A model generated the notes under the pieces. That model saw only the letters and a program-made list of their open reading frames with translations, was not told the origin of the DNA and searched no databases. Positions 43,950 to 57,537 of a DNA stretch of 64,000 nt are shown piece after piece (within the stretch, counting starts at the first letter, position 1; the number at the start of each line of letters is the position of its first letter). The stretch is from positions 1 through 64,000 of the forward strand of contig NW_026251756.1 of NCBI RefSeq assembly GCF_025024155.1, given 5' to 3'. The position numbers and the translations under genes were made by a program. This DNA comes from Gamsiella multidivaricata. Its lineage: Eukaryota > Mortierellomycota > Mortierellomycetes > Mortierellales > Mortierellaceae.

Positions 43950-45740
43950 ATGTTCACGCAGCAGCAGACGCACCACCAGCCAAAGCTGCAGTTCCCAACC
44001 AACTATCATCTTCAACAGCAGCAGCAACAGCAGCAGCAGCCGGCACATCCCCTCTCCATTCCAATGAACTTTCCCAACCACTCCAACAATAACGCAGGCA
44101 CCCCCAACAACTCCTTTGCGGGCACTATCGACCCGGGCCTCCTTCAGATGACCATGGGTCGCATGGACATGTCCCAGCTCCAAAACATGAGCTCGCTCTT
44201 CCCGCCTACCTCGGGCACCTCGCTTTCGAACAACCAGGCTCTCCTCGGACGTGGCGGTCTCGGTGGGTCCTTTACGAACCCGACTATCAAGCAAGAGGCC
44301 GCGTCCCCAGACTATCTGGCATCAGAGATGGATTTTGGCGAAGCAGGCAACATGCTCTCACCAGGGTCTACCTCCCCACTGAACTCGCCCCTGAACGACT
44401 TTGACAGCCCGGACGATTTCTCGACACCGAACACGACGAATGCAGGCCCGACGGGCTCGTTTGCCAAGCCAGCACCCCTCAACATCCACCAGGGATCCTT
44501 TGGTGAATCGCCGGGTACGGGTTCGTTGTACTCTCCTGGAATGGAATCAGACTTTTTCCCGGAGGGCGACTTTAGCCTGCCCAAGAGCACTCGCCCCCTG
44601 GACATGAAGTTTGGTCGTCCGATGCACCCGAACTCTCTTCCCGCCAACCCGTTCCATAGCATGTCCATGCCTGTGCAGCGGTCAGACTGGTTTGGTGGCG
44701 CTAACGGCACAGATGGCCACTCTGTCGGATCTTATGAGAATCCTTCTGGACTCCAGTTTGCACCGGGCGAGATGAACATGATGGATAGTCTCTTTGAGGA
44801 TGGCAGCGACCCAAAGTAAGTTTGTTTTTTTTTTCCTCCCAAACTCTCAAACCTTTTTTCGCCCCCTTCTTTGTTTGAGATACGTATCTCGACAAAAATA
44901 TGCACGAAAAGAGAATGGGCACCACGAGGGTGGATGGAAGCACCTTGAATGGTGGAAAGGAAATGGCGAAGAGGAAGGGACAAAGGGAACAGCACTCTTC
45001 AACACGTTTTTTTTTTCTTTTTTCTTTTTTCTTTTTTGTCGCCATCCAACGGGAAGATTGAGTCAACGTTCATGGACCCAAGTATCTTTATGGGAATACG
45101 TTGTTCCCATCTTGACACAGAGCCCTTTGGTCTAAAGGGAGTTACAGGGAATCACCAGGAAAAAAAAAAAGAGAGAGCGGAGGGACACAAAGGGGGCCAA
45201 TATTGTGACATGTCAAAGATGATGTTCACTAACTTTTATTACTATCCTTCTTTCTACAACTTCCTGTAGGGGCAATAACCGTGCCTTGCTCTTGACGGAA
45301 AAGAGACGACGCCGTCGTGAGAGTCATAATGCTGGTAAGAAGAGCAATGACTTTTCGCGTGCAGACAGTCGTAACACTCCTCAGCCCTTGCTTCACTTTA
45401 ACCAACGTTGCTTTCCTCTCTCTTGCTCCCTCCCCTTCTCCATCCTACAGTCGAGAGACGCCGACGCGACAACATCAACGAAAAAATCCAAGAGCTTTCA
45501 ACGCTGTTGCCGGATTGCTATATCGATACAACCAACAAGCCGAACAAGGGTGCGATCCTTCGAAAGTCGGTGGACTATATCCGCCATTTGCAGCAGTTGG
45601 TTGCTTCTCAGACAAACAGAAACCAGGAATTGGAGGCACAGCTCCAGGGCAAGGCCTTGTCGAATGGGTCAATATCCTCTTTCAGCGGCAACATGGAGAT
45701 GAACGGGGTGAATGGAGCGAATGGACCCAACGGCAGTTAA
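43950..45740 (+). CDS. bHLH transcription factor (E-box binding)
   Basis: Three exons: 43950-44815, 45270-45334, 45451-45740; 406 aa. Polyglutamine sits near the N-terminus (about 22-30), then a long Ser/Pro/Asn/Gly-rich region with acidic patches (possible activation domain, [13 protein letters not shown]). The bHLH spans about 299-365: basic region [20 protein letters not shown] with the His-Asn/Val-Glu-Arg core of E-box (CACGTG-type) binders, helix 1 [18 protein letters not shown], a loop with NKPNKG, helix 2 [18 protein letters not shown] short coiled region and an Asn/Gly tail follow. It resembles the USF/MITF/TFE-like class of fungal bHLH proteins. The last intron interrupts the basic region (after Asn-Ala). 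The target pathway cannot be told from sequence. Confidence 0.88.
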
Positions 45741-46201
45741 GCAAGTAAAGCAGATCAGCAAGTCAGCAAGGCAGCAAGTACACACAGAGTAAGCGCCCGG
45801 CTGCAACCATTGTATCATATCGTTTATTGTAATAAAACCGCTTGTCATCCATGTTTTCTGCACGGTGTTACGGAGGAGACAGCAGGCACAGGGATGGAAC
45901 GATGGTGTGCGTGTGTGTGTGAGAGAGGGAGATAGTCTGTGTTTGCTGCGATCATATGTCAAATGGGACCGATGCTTTAGACGTGCTTACACGTCACTGC
46001 AGCAGAAGAGGAAGAGGTCTATTTGTTTTCTGGTGCTGGCAAGCTCCTTTGGCTGCAGTGCGGCAGTGCGGGAGTGGCCTGTGTGTTAAAGTGTATATAA
46101 ACATACGCCTCATTTTATTTCCCTCTCTCTCTCTTTTCCTCTTCTTCTTCATTGTCCTCTCTTTCTCTCCCCTCTATCCATCCCCCAGAAACTCCCCCCT
46201 C
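45741..46201. other. bHLH 3' flank and acyltransferase promoter
   Basis: An AATAAA-type polyadenylation signal is at about 45830. A C/T-rich tract (46120-46190) directly precedes the acyltransferase ATG. Confidence 0.45.
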
Positions 46202-48113
46202 ATGGACACGTTTCTTCACCAGGTCCACGAGACTTATCTGCCGGCCTGGTTCGCGCCCAAGGAACCGGCGCTGTTCCTGGACTATGGCATCACTCGTTCG
46301 ATCTACGATTCCACAGGCATCCCAGAGCCCTCGCTCCGATTGCTCCTCACCATCCTGGCCGGCTACCCGATCTCGATCCTCTACCGACTTGTCTTCCTCA
46401 ACAAGACCTCGTCCATCATTGGCGAGTCGGCACGTAACACCTTCTTCGTGACCACGGGCCTACTCCTGTCCTACTATTTCAACTCTTACGACATTATCCA
46501 CCCCCTGACCACCTGTATTGGCACCTGGCTCATCTGTAAGGTCGTCACGCTCGTCGCGCCCATGAACCGGAGCCTGGCCTCGACCGTGTCATTCCTGTTC
46601 AACTTTGGATACCTGTTGACGTCCTACAAGTACGCAGCCACGGAGGATTACGATATCTGCTACACGATGCAGCAGTGTGTGCAGTGCTTACGGATGATTG
46701 GGTACGGAATGGATTTCATGGACGGACAACCAAAGTCGCAAAAAAAGCAACAGCAGCAGGATGAGAAGAAGAAGGCAGCAGATCAGGGACCAGAGGTAAT
46801 CACAGCGACACCCGCACCCGGAACTCCTCAGCCCGCCACACCAGCTCCTGCTGCTCCAGCTGCTGCTGTCGTCGTCAGGGACAAGACCCCGATCTCGTTC
46901 GGAAGGGACATTGCCCTCGGTCGGATGCCGACCCTGGCCGAAACTATCGGTTACGCGTTCTTCCCCTTTGCGTTCCTGGTCGGTCCCCAGTTCTCATTCT
47001 CGCTTTACAAGAAGTTCATCTCCATGGATCTTTTTAACGTGCCCGTGCCGGCGACTGCAGGAAAGGATGAGGCTCGGGAGGCGGCTGCGGCGACGGCGAA
47101 TGGGATTCCTCAGGGTTCTTTGCGATATGCCACCCGTTGCTTCTTCCTGGGCGTGTTCTATCTGGGATTGGGTCAGGTCCTCGGTGGGTACTTTCCCTCG
47201 GCTGCATTGTTGGGCAAGGCCTTTTTGGAGCGTCCGTTCCTGGAGAGGGTCTTTATCTTTTGGTGGACTGGAAAGACGGTTCTGAACAAGGTGAGCAAAT
47301 TACGATCGTTTTTTTTTTTGGGTGACAATATGCATGCATCATGCATTATGCATCGTCGTATCCCGATATGTTATCTTTCCGTTGGATTTTCAGGGATATG
47401 GGGAGAGGGGGGGGGGGAAAGACCGTGGCACTTTCTCACAATGGCCTAACTGAACTTGTTTACTCTCATCTGCACGTCCCATTTAGTACCTCGGTATCTG
47501 GACCATTGGCGAAGGACCCTGCGTTTTGTCTGGAATTACCTTTAACGGCTATGACGCTCAGGGCAGACCTGAATGGGATGGACTCCGAAACGTGAACCCA
47601 GTCAAGTACGAATTCGCAACATCCCTGACCCAGATTGTGAGCTCCTTCAACATGAACACCAATTACTGGGCCAAGCTCTATGTCTTCAAGCGTCTGCGCT
47701 TCCTCGGCAACAAGAACCTGTCGGCTCTGGGCGTGCTCCTCTTCTTGGCCGTCTGGCACGGCACCCATATCGGCTACTTTTTCTGCTTTGGTCTCGAATT
47801 CATGGACATGGAGACGGAGCGTCGTCTGTCGGCCCGGTTCGGAAAGCCCATCAATGCGTTCATTGCGAGACAGCAGGGTGTGTCCCATGCGGTCTTTAAG
47901 GCCATCTGGGGTGTGATCACCTGGTTGTTCACGACCAGCGCATTGTACTTTGCAGCTGTGCCTTTCGATCTGTTGCAGATGGACAAGTCCTTGGCGGCTA
48001 TCCGGTCGATCAATTTCTTGGGCATCTACGTCATGCTCGGACTCTTGGGCCTTGATATCGTACTCTCGATCGTCATGCCCAAGAAGCGCTCCAAGTCCAT
48101 CAAGACCGAGTAA
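46202..48113 (+). CDS. MBOAT-family lysophospholipid acyltransferase
   Basis: Two exons: 46202-47290 and 47487-48113; 571 aa. The ATG at 46202 was chosen because upstream in-frame sequence is unlike the family and lies in a C/T-rich leader. It is a multi-pass ER membrane protein with at least eight hydrophobic helices. MBOAT signature residues are present: Asn in SSFNMNTNYWAKLYVFKRLR and catalytic His454 in FLAVWHGTHIGYFF. Overall pattern fits the LPCAT3/MBOAT5/Ale1 branch, which transfers acyl chains from acyl-CoA to lysophospholipids (Lands cycle). Special feature: a Lys/Gln- then Pro/Ala-rich cytosolic insert (about 180-235). The C-terminus is basic (MPKKRSKSIKTE), a possible ER-retrieval tail. 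The last ~200 nt of the intron include a run of G. Confidence 0.88.
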
Positions 48114-48487
48114 AAAAAAAAAAAACAAAAAAAAACAAAAACAAAAAAAAAATGACAGAATGAAGAACAAACACAAAGAAGGAAGAGAAAAAGAAAGGCG
48201 AATTGGTATCCGATATCCCCCCCCCCATTCAAGACGTCTAAATCGGTTGTATATATGTCGAGAATGAAAATAAAGCAGAAGTTCCCGAACATGTTATTCA
48301 TAATAATGGTTTGTTCATTGGAAGGGGGGAGGAGGAGGGGTTTCTCATTGAACATTGGTTAACATGCGTCTTTGTGGACAACATTTTTTAACGAACTATT
48401 TAAGATGATGATGAGGAAGATGGGATAGGACGATGGAGGAGGTGGTGTGTGTGTGTGGGGGGGGACTAATGTTTGAAACATGCTGGG

Positions 48488-51399
<2,912 letters not shown>

Positions 51400-52130
51400 C
51401 GTGTGGAAAATAAAATAAGGTCGGGCGTAGAAAAGAAAAGGGCGTCAAGATGTCCTCTATGAGTGAAGAAACAGGGAAAAAAAGGCGATTCAGTTCCGTT
51501 GTCGGCTACAGCGATTGAGCAGAACGTCCTTTGTCCGGACCAGGACGAACACACACGTGTGATTCATCCTGCCCCTGCCTCGTTCCAATAGCTTTCAAAT
51601 TCACACACTGTTGTGTGGTGATAAGAAGGGGCCTGTTTGCTTAGTAGCGCCTCCAAACATGCCAATGAGGTGCGGGTCGGTCCAAAGGACGGGGGCGTTT
51701 TTTTCTTTTTTCTTTTTTCTTTTTTCCTCCTGAGAAATGCTCGGAGGCTTTAGAGTCAGACCACACGCTGGTCCGATATGTATGCAGGTGCCAAGGTCCG
51801 TTCAGTCCAGTCAATATTCCAGCGCCAATTACCTGAAAAAACGATACAAGAAGGGTTACGAAGATGATGAATGATGGAGAGGAAAAAAGGAAAATAGAGG
51901 AACGGACGAAAGGAAGGAGTGGGTTGGGAAAAACGAAGAAAGAAAAGAAAAAAGGAATGAAGGAATGAGGTGAAGGAAAAAAAAAAAAAAGAGTCCGACC
52001 GCGGTGCAGGTCAAGGCATTGCAGCACATACGACATTTCATTCTTCATGGGACCCCACATAGGTTGAGAACACGAACATGGTTTTGGGCGGGGTCCCCTT
52101 CTTTAATAATGGGATGACTATGGCGGCTAA
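51400..52130. other. MAPK promoter and 5' leader
   Basis: C/T- and A-rich homopolymer stretches. No gene is visible, and short open frames here are not supported. Confidence 0.45.
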
Positions 52131-53096
52131 TTACTTGTCCTTCTTCGACTCCAGGCGCTCTTGCTCATTGCTGCTGCCGCCAATGCCACTGCCACTGCCG
52201 CTACTGCTGCTCTTATTGTCTTGGAGGATGGGAAAGCCATATGCAGTCAGCTCCTGGTCCGTCATGTCCTTGAAGATACCCACGGGAGCATTGTAATACC
52301 ACCAGCCTTTGATGATCTGCCAATACGAAATGCCGTGGCCACCTTGTCTCCACTCCTCAAAGCAATGGTCGAAATTGAATCGTAGGCACGATCCACCCCA
52401 GCTGGTTAGGATCTCGTGTGCGAGTGGGTCGTAGATGTGCAGACATGGTACCCCCTTGGTTTGCCATTCGTTCAAGATGTCAATTTTGATTGGATCGTTG
52501 AAGGGGATCGCTAGCCAGCGCGGATGTGCCTCTAATGTCTTGTTAAATGCTGCCTCCGTGGTGTCGAGTGAGACGTAGATAAGCACAAAATCAGGGTGGC
52601 ACTCTAAAAAGCGATCCACGATCTGGAGGGATATGAAAGGTCGCTGTTAATGAGATATTGGATAATGAATGAGCTGTGTACGACCAAATTTGATGGCAGC
52701 CATTGCTCTCACAGTTGATAGCTCCTGGCAGACGGCATAGCGACCGGCACCTGCATAGGCGACAGACCATAGGCGATAGTGCGATAGAAAGATAACAAAG
52801 GACAAGATGATCAATACTTTTTGCTGATCATATATTTGATGCACTCCAAAATTCCTTGTAGTTTGTGAGTATAGACATCAGTTGCACTTCCAAGGTCTCT
52901 ATCTCTTACTGCAAAAGAATCCGATGGTCTTGTTGGCGACCTCATAGACGGGGACATGTTTGCCGGCAGCATCCTGTAGCTTGATGCGGAAGAGGATTGA
53001 TTTTTGCTTATCGATTGTGGCCTTTGCTCGTGTTGCGTATGTTGCTGTTTGCTCAGCAGTGGGTGTGCCGACTGAAGGGTCGATTGAGGTTGACAT
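52131..53096 (-). CDS. Thioredoxin-fold (nucleoredoxin/tryparedoxin-like) protein with degraded redox motif
   Basis: Three exons: 53096-52910, 52750-52713, 52622-52131; 238 aa. The thioredoxin-like fold follows the nucleoredoxin pattern: VYEVANKTIGFFCSAG, then CQELSTIVDRFLECHPDFVL, IYVSLDT, and RWLAIPFNDPIK. Where relatives have WCPPC, this protein reads RYAVC (66-70), so the first Cys of CxxC is lost and only Cys70 remains, plus Cys62 eight residues earlier. Disulfide reductase activity is therefore doubtful; a monothiol or structural role is possible. The C-terminal half has an added aromatic domain (HCFEEWRQGGHGISYWQIIK) and a Ser/Gly-rich then charged tail. The middle exon is only 38 nt. 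The ATG at 53096 was chosen because the upstream frame is repeat-derived. It is followed on the same strand by the NADAR gene upstream. Confidence 0.72.
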
Positions 53097-53281
53097 TAGA
53101 TGGATGAGATGGTGGGATGGGATGGGATGAGATGAGATGGTATGATATGAACCGACCTGCAGACGATTCTCCGCATTCTTCGCACGACTACCACACACGT
53201 AAATAACGTTTAGTTCGTTTAGTTTCACTTTATTTTTTTTGATCCTCAAAAAAGGGAATGGATGGGAAACAGCGTCGCCAG

Positions 53282-53881
53282 TTAGTTCGCACCCAAACGG
53301 CGCGCGCGCGCGACCTCTTCTTCGATCTGCTCCGGGCTCATCTTGGTGATCTTTTCCCGGACTTCCATCAGAACAATACCCAGCATATTTTTGCCCTTTC
53401 CATCGCCACCGTCTGCCCAGTAACGATCATTCTTCGTATGTTCTATTGCCACCAAAAAAGAATACTTTCATAGTCAGGACCATTTGTTGCTCAATGCTGA
53501 ACACTGTATCATAGAGTAATGGCTTGCGTACATACCATTGAGATACTGCTCTCCAGTGTCGAGAAGAACTTTGGTCAGGTTAGGATGCTGCAGAAACTTT
53601 TGCAGCACACAGGCCCTCATGATATCGTCCTTGACCTCCTCCCAATCTGGTCTCAGTGGCCAGGATCTGTTCCTGCCCATCTGGGCGGCATTGCCAGGGG
53701 TGTCTGCCACTCGGATTATCTCCACATACTCGCGGTCAGGGAGATGAGCAAACTTTTGGGCTTGAAAGTAGTGCTCCGTGGTGGGCCATTCCTGTCCATC
53801 AAGGACAATTGGCGCGTAATAAAAGTTGGAAAACTCGCCGTAGGGGTCCCCCTGGCGGTAAAAATTGATGTTATCCTTCAT
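53282..53881 (-). CDS. NADAR-family (YbiA/RibX-like, DUF1768) N-glycosidase
   Basis: Two exons: 53881-53536 and 53442-53282; 168 aa, a usual length for the single domain. Motifs: YGEFSNFYYAPIVLDGQEWP, TTEHYFQAQKF, GNAAQMGRNRSWPLRPDWEE, DIMRACVLQKFLQHPNL, and NDRYWADGGDGKGKNMLGIV followed by LMEVRE. The NADAR fold includes bacterial and plant enzymes that cleave N-glycosidic bonds in damaged riboflavin intermediates, and proteins that remove ADP-ribose from nucleic-acid bases. Which activity applies here is unknown. The start at 53881 fits the family N-terminus. It lies 186 bp upstream of the thioredoxin-like gene on the same strand; co-regulation cannot be judged. Confidence 0.88.
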
Positions 53882-55085
53882 TTCGTGGAGGAGCTGAGTG
53901 GTTCTATGGAGAGAGTATAAAATGGGGCGATCAGAGGTTGAGTTGGGGCGACACGACGCGCGGAGAGGATGAGAGGAGAATAGAATGTGGAGAAAGAAAG
54001 GGGGCAGGGGTATACAGCATGTATTTATGTGAACGAGCCAAAAAAAAAATGGTGGCGTTTCCGCTGCCCTTTGGAGCCGTTGTCCCTTTGAACCGCTGCC
54101 ACAGTGGGGCGGTGACGTAAATCGAGCTGCGGTAGGACCAGCTGCGAGATTGCGGAGAGCCGTTTCCCCTCCAGAGGTGGCGATGGCGATGGAGCGGAAT
54201 GGCAGTGCGAGATGTTGTCTTCTGTCATCATGTCATCAGCGATGAGTTGGTAATCGCTCTTTTGTACCCTTGTTAGAAAGATATGCATGATCGGTATGTG
54301 GGGGGGTGCACAGGCACAAGACCGCGGAGGGTCGGTTACATGGGCAAAGCCCATTGCGCTGCCAGCATTGTTTGTTCATGATGCGTACACGTACGTACGT
54401 GTACTTCGTATATATTTGTTTGGAATATGTGGAAGTGGATCCAGTGGTGTGTCAGGGTACGCGACATGGTGCCTGTGGATTCAATCGGGGTTTGAGAAGG
54501 GATGGCTCCTTCAGGTATCGGTCGTACATGCCCATTTGTACGGTACTGGATTGGGTACAAGCCAGAGCGGGAAGGCAATAAAATGAGAAATGAGTGAGCA
54601 CAGGGAGAGGAAGAGGAAGAGAACGAGAATAAAGCAGCGGATTGGTTGCTCTTGCTTCATTCGCCGCAATAATAGTCTGCACTCACACTGGAGACGGATG
54701 TTGTGCTAGACTAGACATGTACGGTGCATGCACATGTAAGTGTAAAGTGTATATGAGATATTGGCTTATTGGGGAGGAGGGATGGGATGGATGTGTGTTT
54801 GCTGGACAGCTGCACAAAATAACAAAATAAGGCCATGAATCCCGGGAGCGGCCTCTGATTCGATCGCTTTTTTCCCTCTAAACTCAAACGGGGAGTTGGA
54901 CAGCAACAGAAACGGTTTGGTCTAATTCCCTCCCTCTCTCTTCTTCATCCCATCCCATCCCATCCCATCCCTTCTTCCTCCTCCATCCTGCTCCATCTCC
55001 CCTCTTGCCCTCATCCTCCTCTCGCCCTTCCCCAGCCACCCTCCATCACAACCCCACCCCCCTCCCCCAACTTGCCCAGTAGAGG
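53882..55085. other. Divergent promoter region between NADAR and HUT1-like genes
   Basis: No gene is supported. A (CATCC)n short tandem is at about 54947-54972, with C/T-rich stretches before the transporter ATG. Confidence 0.45.
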
Positions 55086-56645
55086 ATGCTAAAACTAGCC
55101 GTCTGTGTAGCTGGGTAAACTATCATACGCTCTGTTTAACCTTACATATCCTGTCCCTGAATCAGGGCCAGGATCACCAAAGACGTGGCCCTCGTGTCCC
55201 TGCCCCTCCTATCCAGGGCGCCAGATGTATCCATACACATCCCCACCCGCGAGCCTATTTCTCTAACAAACTCCTCCTTCTCCTTCTCCACCACACTCTT
55301 CGTATATAGCATCTACAGTTGCTTCCTAACATGGGGCTTGCTTCAGGAAAAGGTCTCGACAACACCCTACGGAGAGGAGGGCGAGCAGTTCAACTACTTC
55401 ATCTTCCTCAACATGGCCCAGGCCATCACCGCCTCCGCCATCGCATTCCTCTACCTCAAACTACAGGGAAAACCATTGGAGATGCCATCCAGGATGTTGC
55501 TCGGTAAATACTTCCAGGTCGCCTTCTTCAACGCGAGTGCCTCTCCCTTCTCCTACGCGGCCCTCAGACACATCGATTACCCGACCATGATCCTCACAAA
55601 GTCCTGCAAGCTCGTGCCGGTCATGCTCATGAACATCCTGCTCTACCGCCGCAAATTTCCCACCTACAAATATGCCTGCGTTGCCCTGATCACCTGTGGA
55701 GTCGCCGGATTCATGCTCCTCGCACCCTTTGACGACCATGCACACGGTAAGAAGGACGCTGTCGAAAGCTCGCTCTACGGCATGTTCCTCGTCATCATCA
55801 ACCTGACCATCGACGGCATCACCAACTCGACTCAGGACCAGATCTTTCACACCTTCAAGGTCACAGGCCAGCAGATGATGTGCTTCATGAACCTGTTCAT
55901 GGCCATGTTCATGGCCCTCTGGCTCTTCAACCCCTTCAACTCTGAGCTCGGCAATGCGCTGGCGTTTTGCCATTCCCACCCAGCCGTCATCAAGGATATC
56001 GCCCTCTTTTGCTTCTGCGGAGCACTCGGGCAGTGCTTCATTTTTTATACCCTCGAGCAATTTGGCTCCCTCTCCTTGGTCACCGTCACCGTCACTCGAA
56101 AGCTCTTCACCATCCTCCTCTCCATCTTTGCATATGGCCATAAACTCAACATCAGTCAATGGCTCATGATCGGCGTCGTCTTTTCGGGTATCGGTCTGGA
56201 GGCCTATGTCAAGAGACAGGAGAAACTGGAAAAGATGGTCGACAATCTCCCAAAGCACTCACCAAGGCCCGATCAGCTCTCGTTCAGTCAGGTCGAAATG
56301 ATAAAGAAGGACAAGATCCAGGACCTCAACTCCAACTTCGTGGGCATGGCCTCGTCAAATCATGGGCCTGGATCGGGATTGGCCCAGTACGGCCAAGAGT
56401 ACGGATACGATAACGGCAATACTACCCAGCTGTTGCAGCCACCACCATACTCGCAGCTTTCGCAACAACAGCAACAGCAACAGCTGCAGCAACAACAGCC
56501 TTTATTTCCGGAAAGCAATCAAAGTACGAGACCATACTCTGTCCGCGCATCCTATGTCAGCTCGATCACGACCGCACCCGGAATACCCGCCAATGGAGGG
56601 GGAAGGCAACGAACCAGTATTATCGCGCCAAAGCGTCACGCATAG
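55086..56645 (+). CDS. HUT1: HUT1/SLC35B1-like UDP-galactose or nucleotide-sugar transporter
   Basis: Two exons: 55086-55114 and 55310-56645; 454 aa. The 29-nt first exon (MLKLAVCVAG) joins IYSCFLTWGLLQEKVSTTPY, giving the canonical HUT1 N-terminus; an unspliced frame would start without a proper ATG. About ten transmembrane helices. Signature regions: LTKSCKLVPVMLMNILLYRR, DGITNSTQDQI, VTVTVTRKLFTILLSIFAYG, SGIGLEAYVK. HUT1 proteins sit in the ER and move UDP-sugars or ATP/UDP across its membrane. Unusual: about 110 extra residues after the last helix, including a polyglutamine tract (about 390-405) and a Ser/Pro-rich tail, where homologues usually end with a short dilysine-type signal. Confidence 0.9.
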
Positions 56646-56950
56646 TCTGCGCATTCTCTTTTATGTCACATTTGTTATGTCAACTTTTTAACAACCATCT
56701 CTATTTAGATATCAACTAAGCATGTATACCACCAATCTTGAAAGCACAGGAAGAAAAAGGAAAAAGAAAAGAGAAAAAAAAAAGCATTAAAAACTGTAAA
56801 AAAACAAAAAACAAAAGAAAACAAACCAATGGAGCTATTCAGCTAGGCTATGTATATATAACGCAGCAACCGCGGTGGATCCAGGGGCAATTTTTTTTTT
56901 TTTTTCAATCAATACATTTCCTGTTGTTTACTGCAGATACAACAAACAGG

Positions 56951-57387
56951 TCACCTCGTCATATGAGTGACAATCTGCAGTGTAGGCCACCGCTTCCTAA
57001 TCTCGCTTAACCAGGTTTTCGACTCATACCCGCGGTAAATCTCTGAGGACCACGTATAGCCATAATCCTGCCACAGTTCCATCAGCCGAGGCCAATAATC
57101 CAACATCCACTCAACCTCATCGCGTGCGAAGTAGCTCAGGCGGCCGCCCAGTTTCACGGTCACCAATTGACAAAGCTGCCCCAGAGGCTCGAGCCTTTTG
57201 TTCAAACCCAAAGTCCTCAGCACTTGTTATTGGCCCGGAACGACTGCGTTTCCTTCCAGAGGATAGGCGTGAAGGTTCCATGCTACGCTCTGCAAACGCG
57301 CGCGCAGTTCCTTTGGTCAGAAAGTGAGAGATCGGCTACGATGGTATCCAGAATAAACGAGATGTCGAGGATCGAGATCAATGCCAT
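56951..57387 (-). pseudogene. Broken F-box protein gene
   Basis: From an ATG at 57387 the minus strand reads MALISILDISFILDTIVADL followed by SLSDQRNCARVCRA, a stop, then HGTFTPILWKETQSF. This is the F-box pattern (I-P-E-I/L..I...L...D...C..VCR.WH..F.P.LW) with the conserved Trp codon replaced by TAG. More stops follow, then an open tail (LEPLGQLCQLVTVKLGGRLS, EVEWMLDYWPRLMELW, IRKRWPTLQ) like the leucine-rich end of such proteins. The central LRR part is missing. Large F-box/LRR families are common in these fungi; this copy is dead. Confidence 0.65.
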
Positions 57388-57537
57388 CTTGGCATGCCAT
57401 GCAAATGGAATGAATGAGACGAGAGTAGAGGTAAATGCCCCTAAATAATAAGGTTTCGTGCTGTGCTTCGCCCACTGAATAGCGAGCTGTTTCTTTATTT
57501 AGGAGCGCGCTTATGTGTTCTCAGCATGCGTGTGGTC

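Noticed and set aside
45956..46201. N-terminal extension of the acyltransferase frame by 82 codons
   Set aside because: It overlaps a C/T-rich leader and the upstream gene's 3' region, has no membrane or family similarity, and the ATG at 46202 matches the expected N-terminus.
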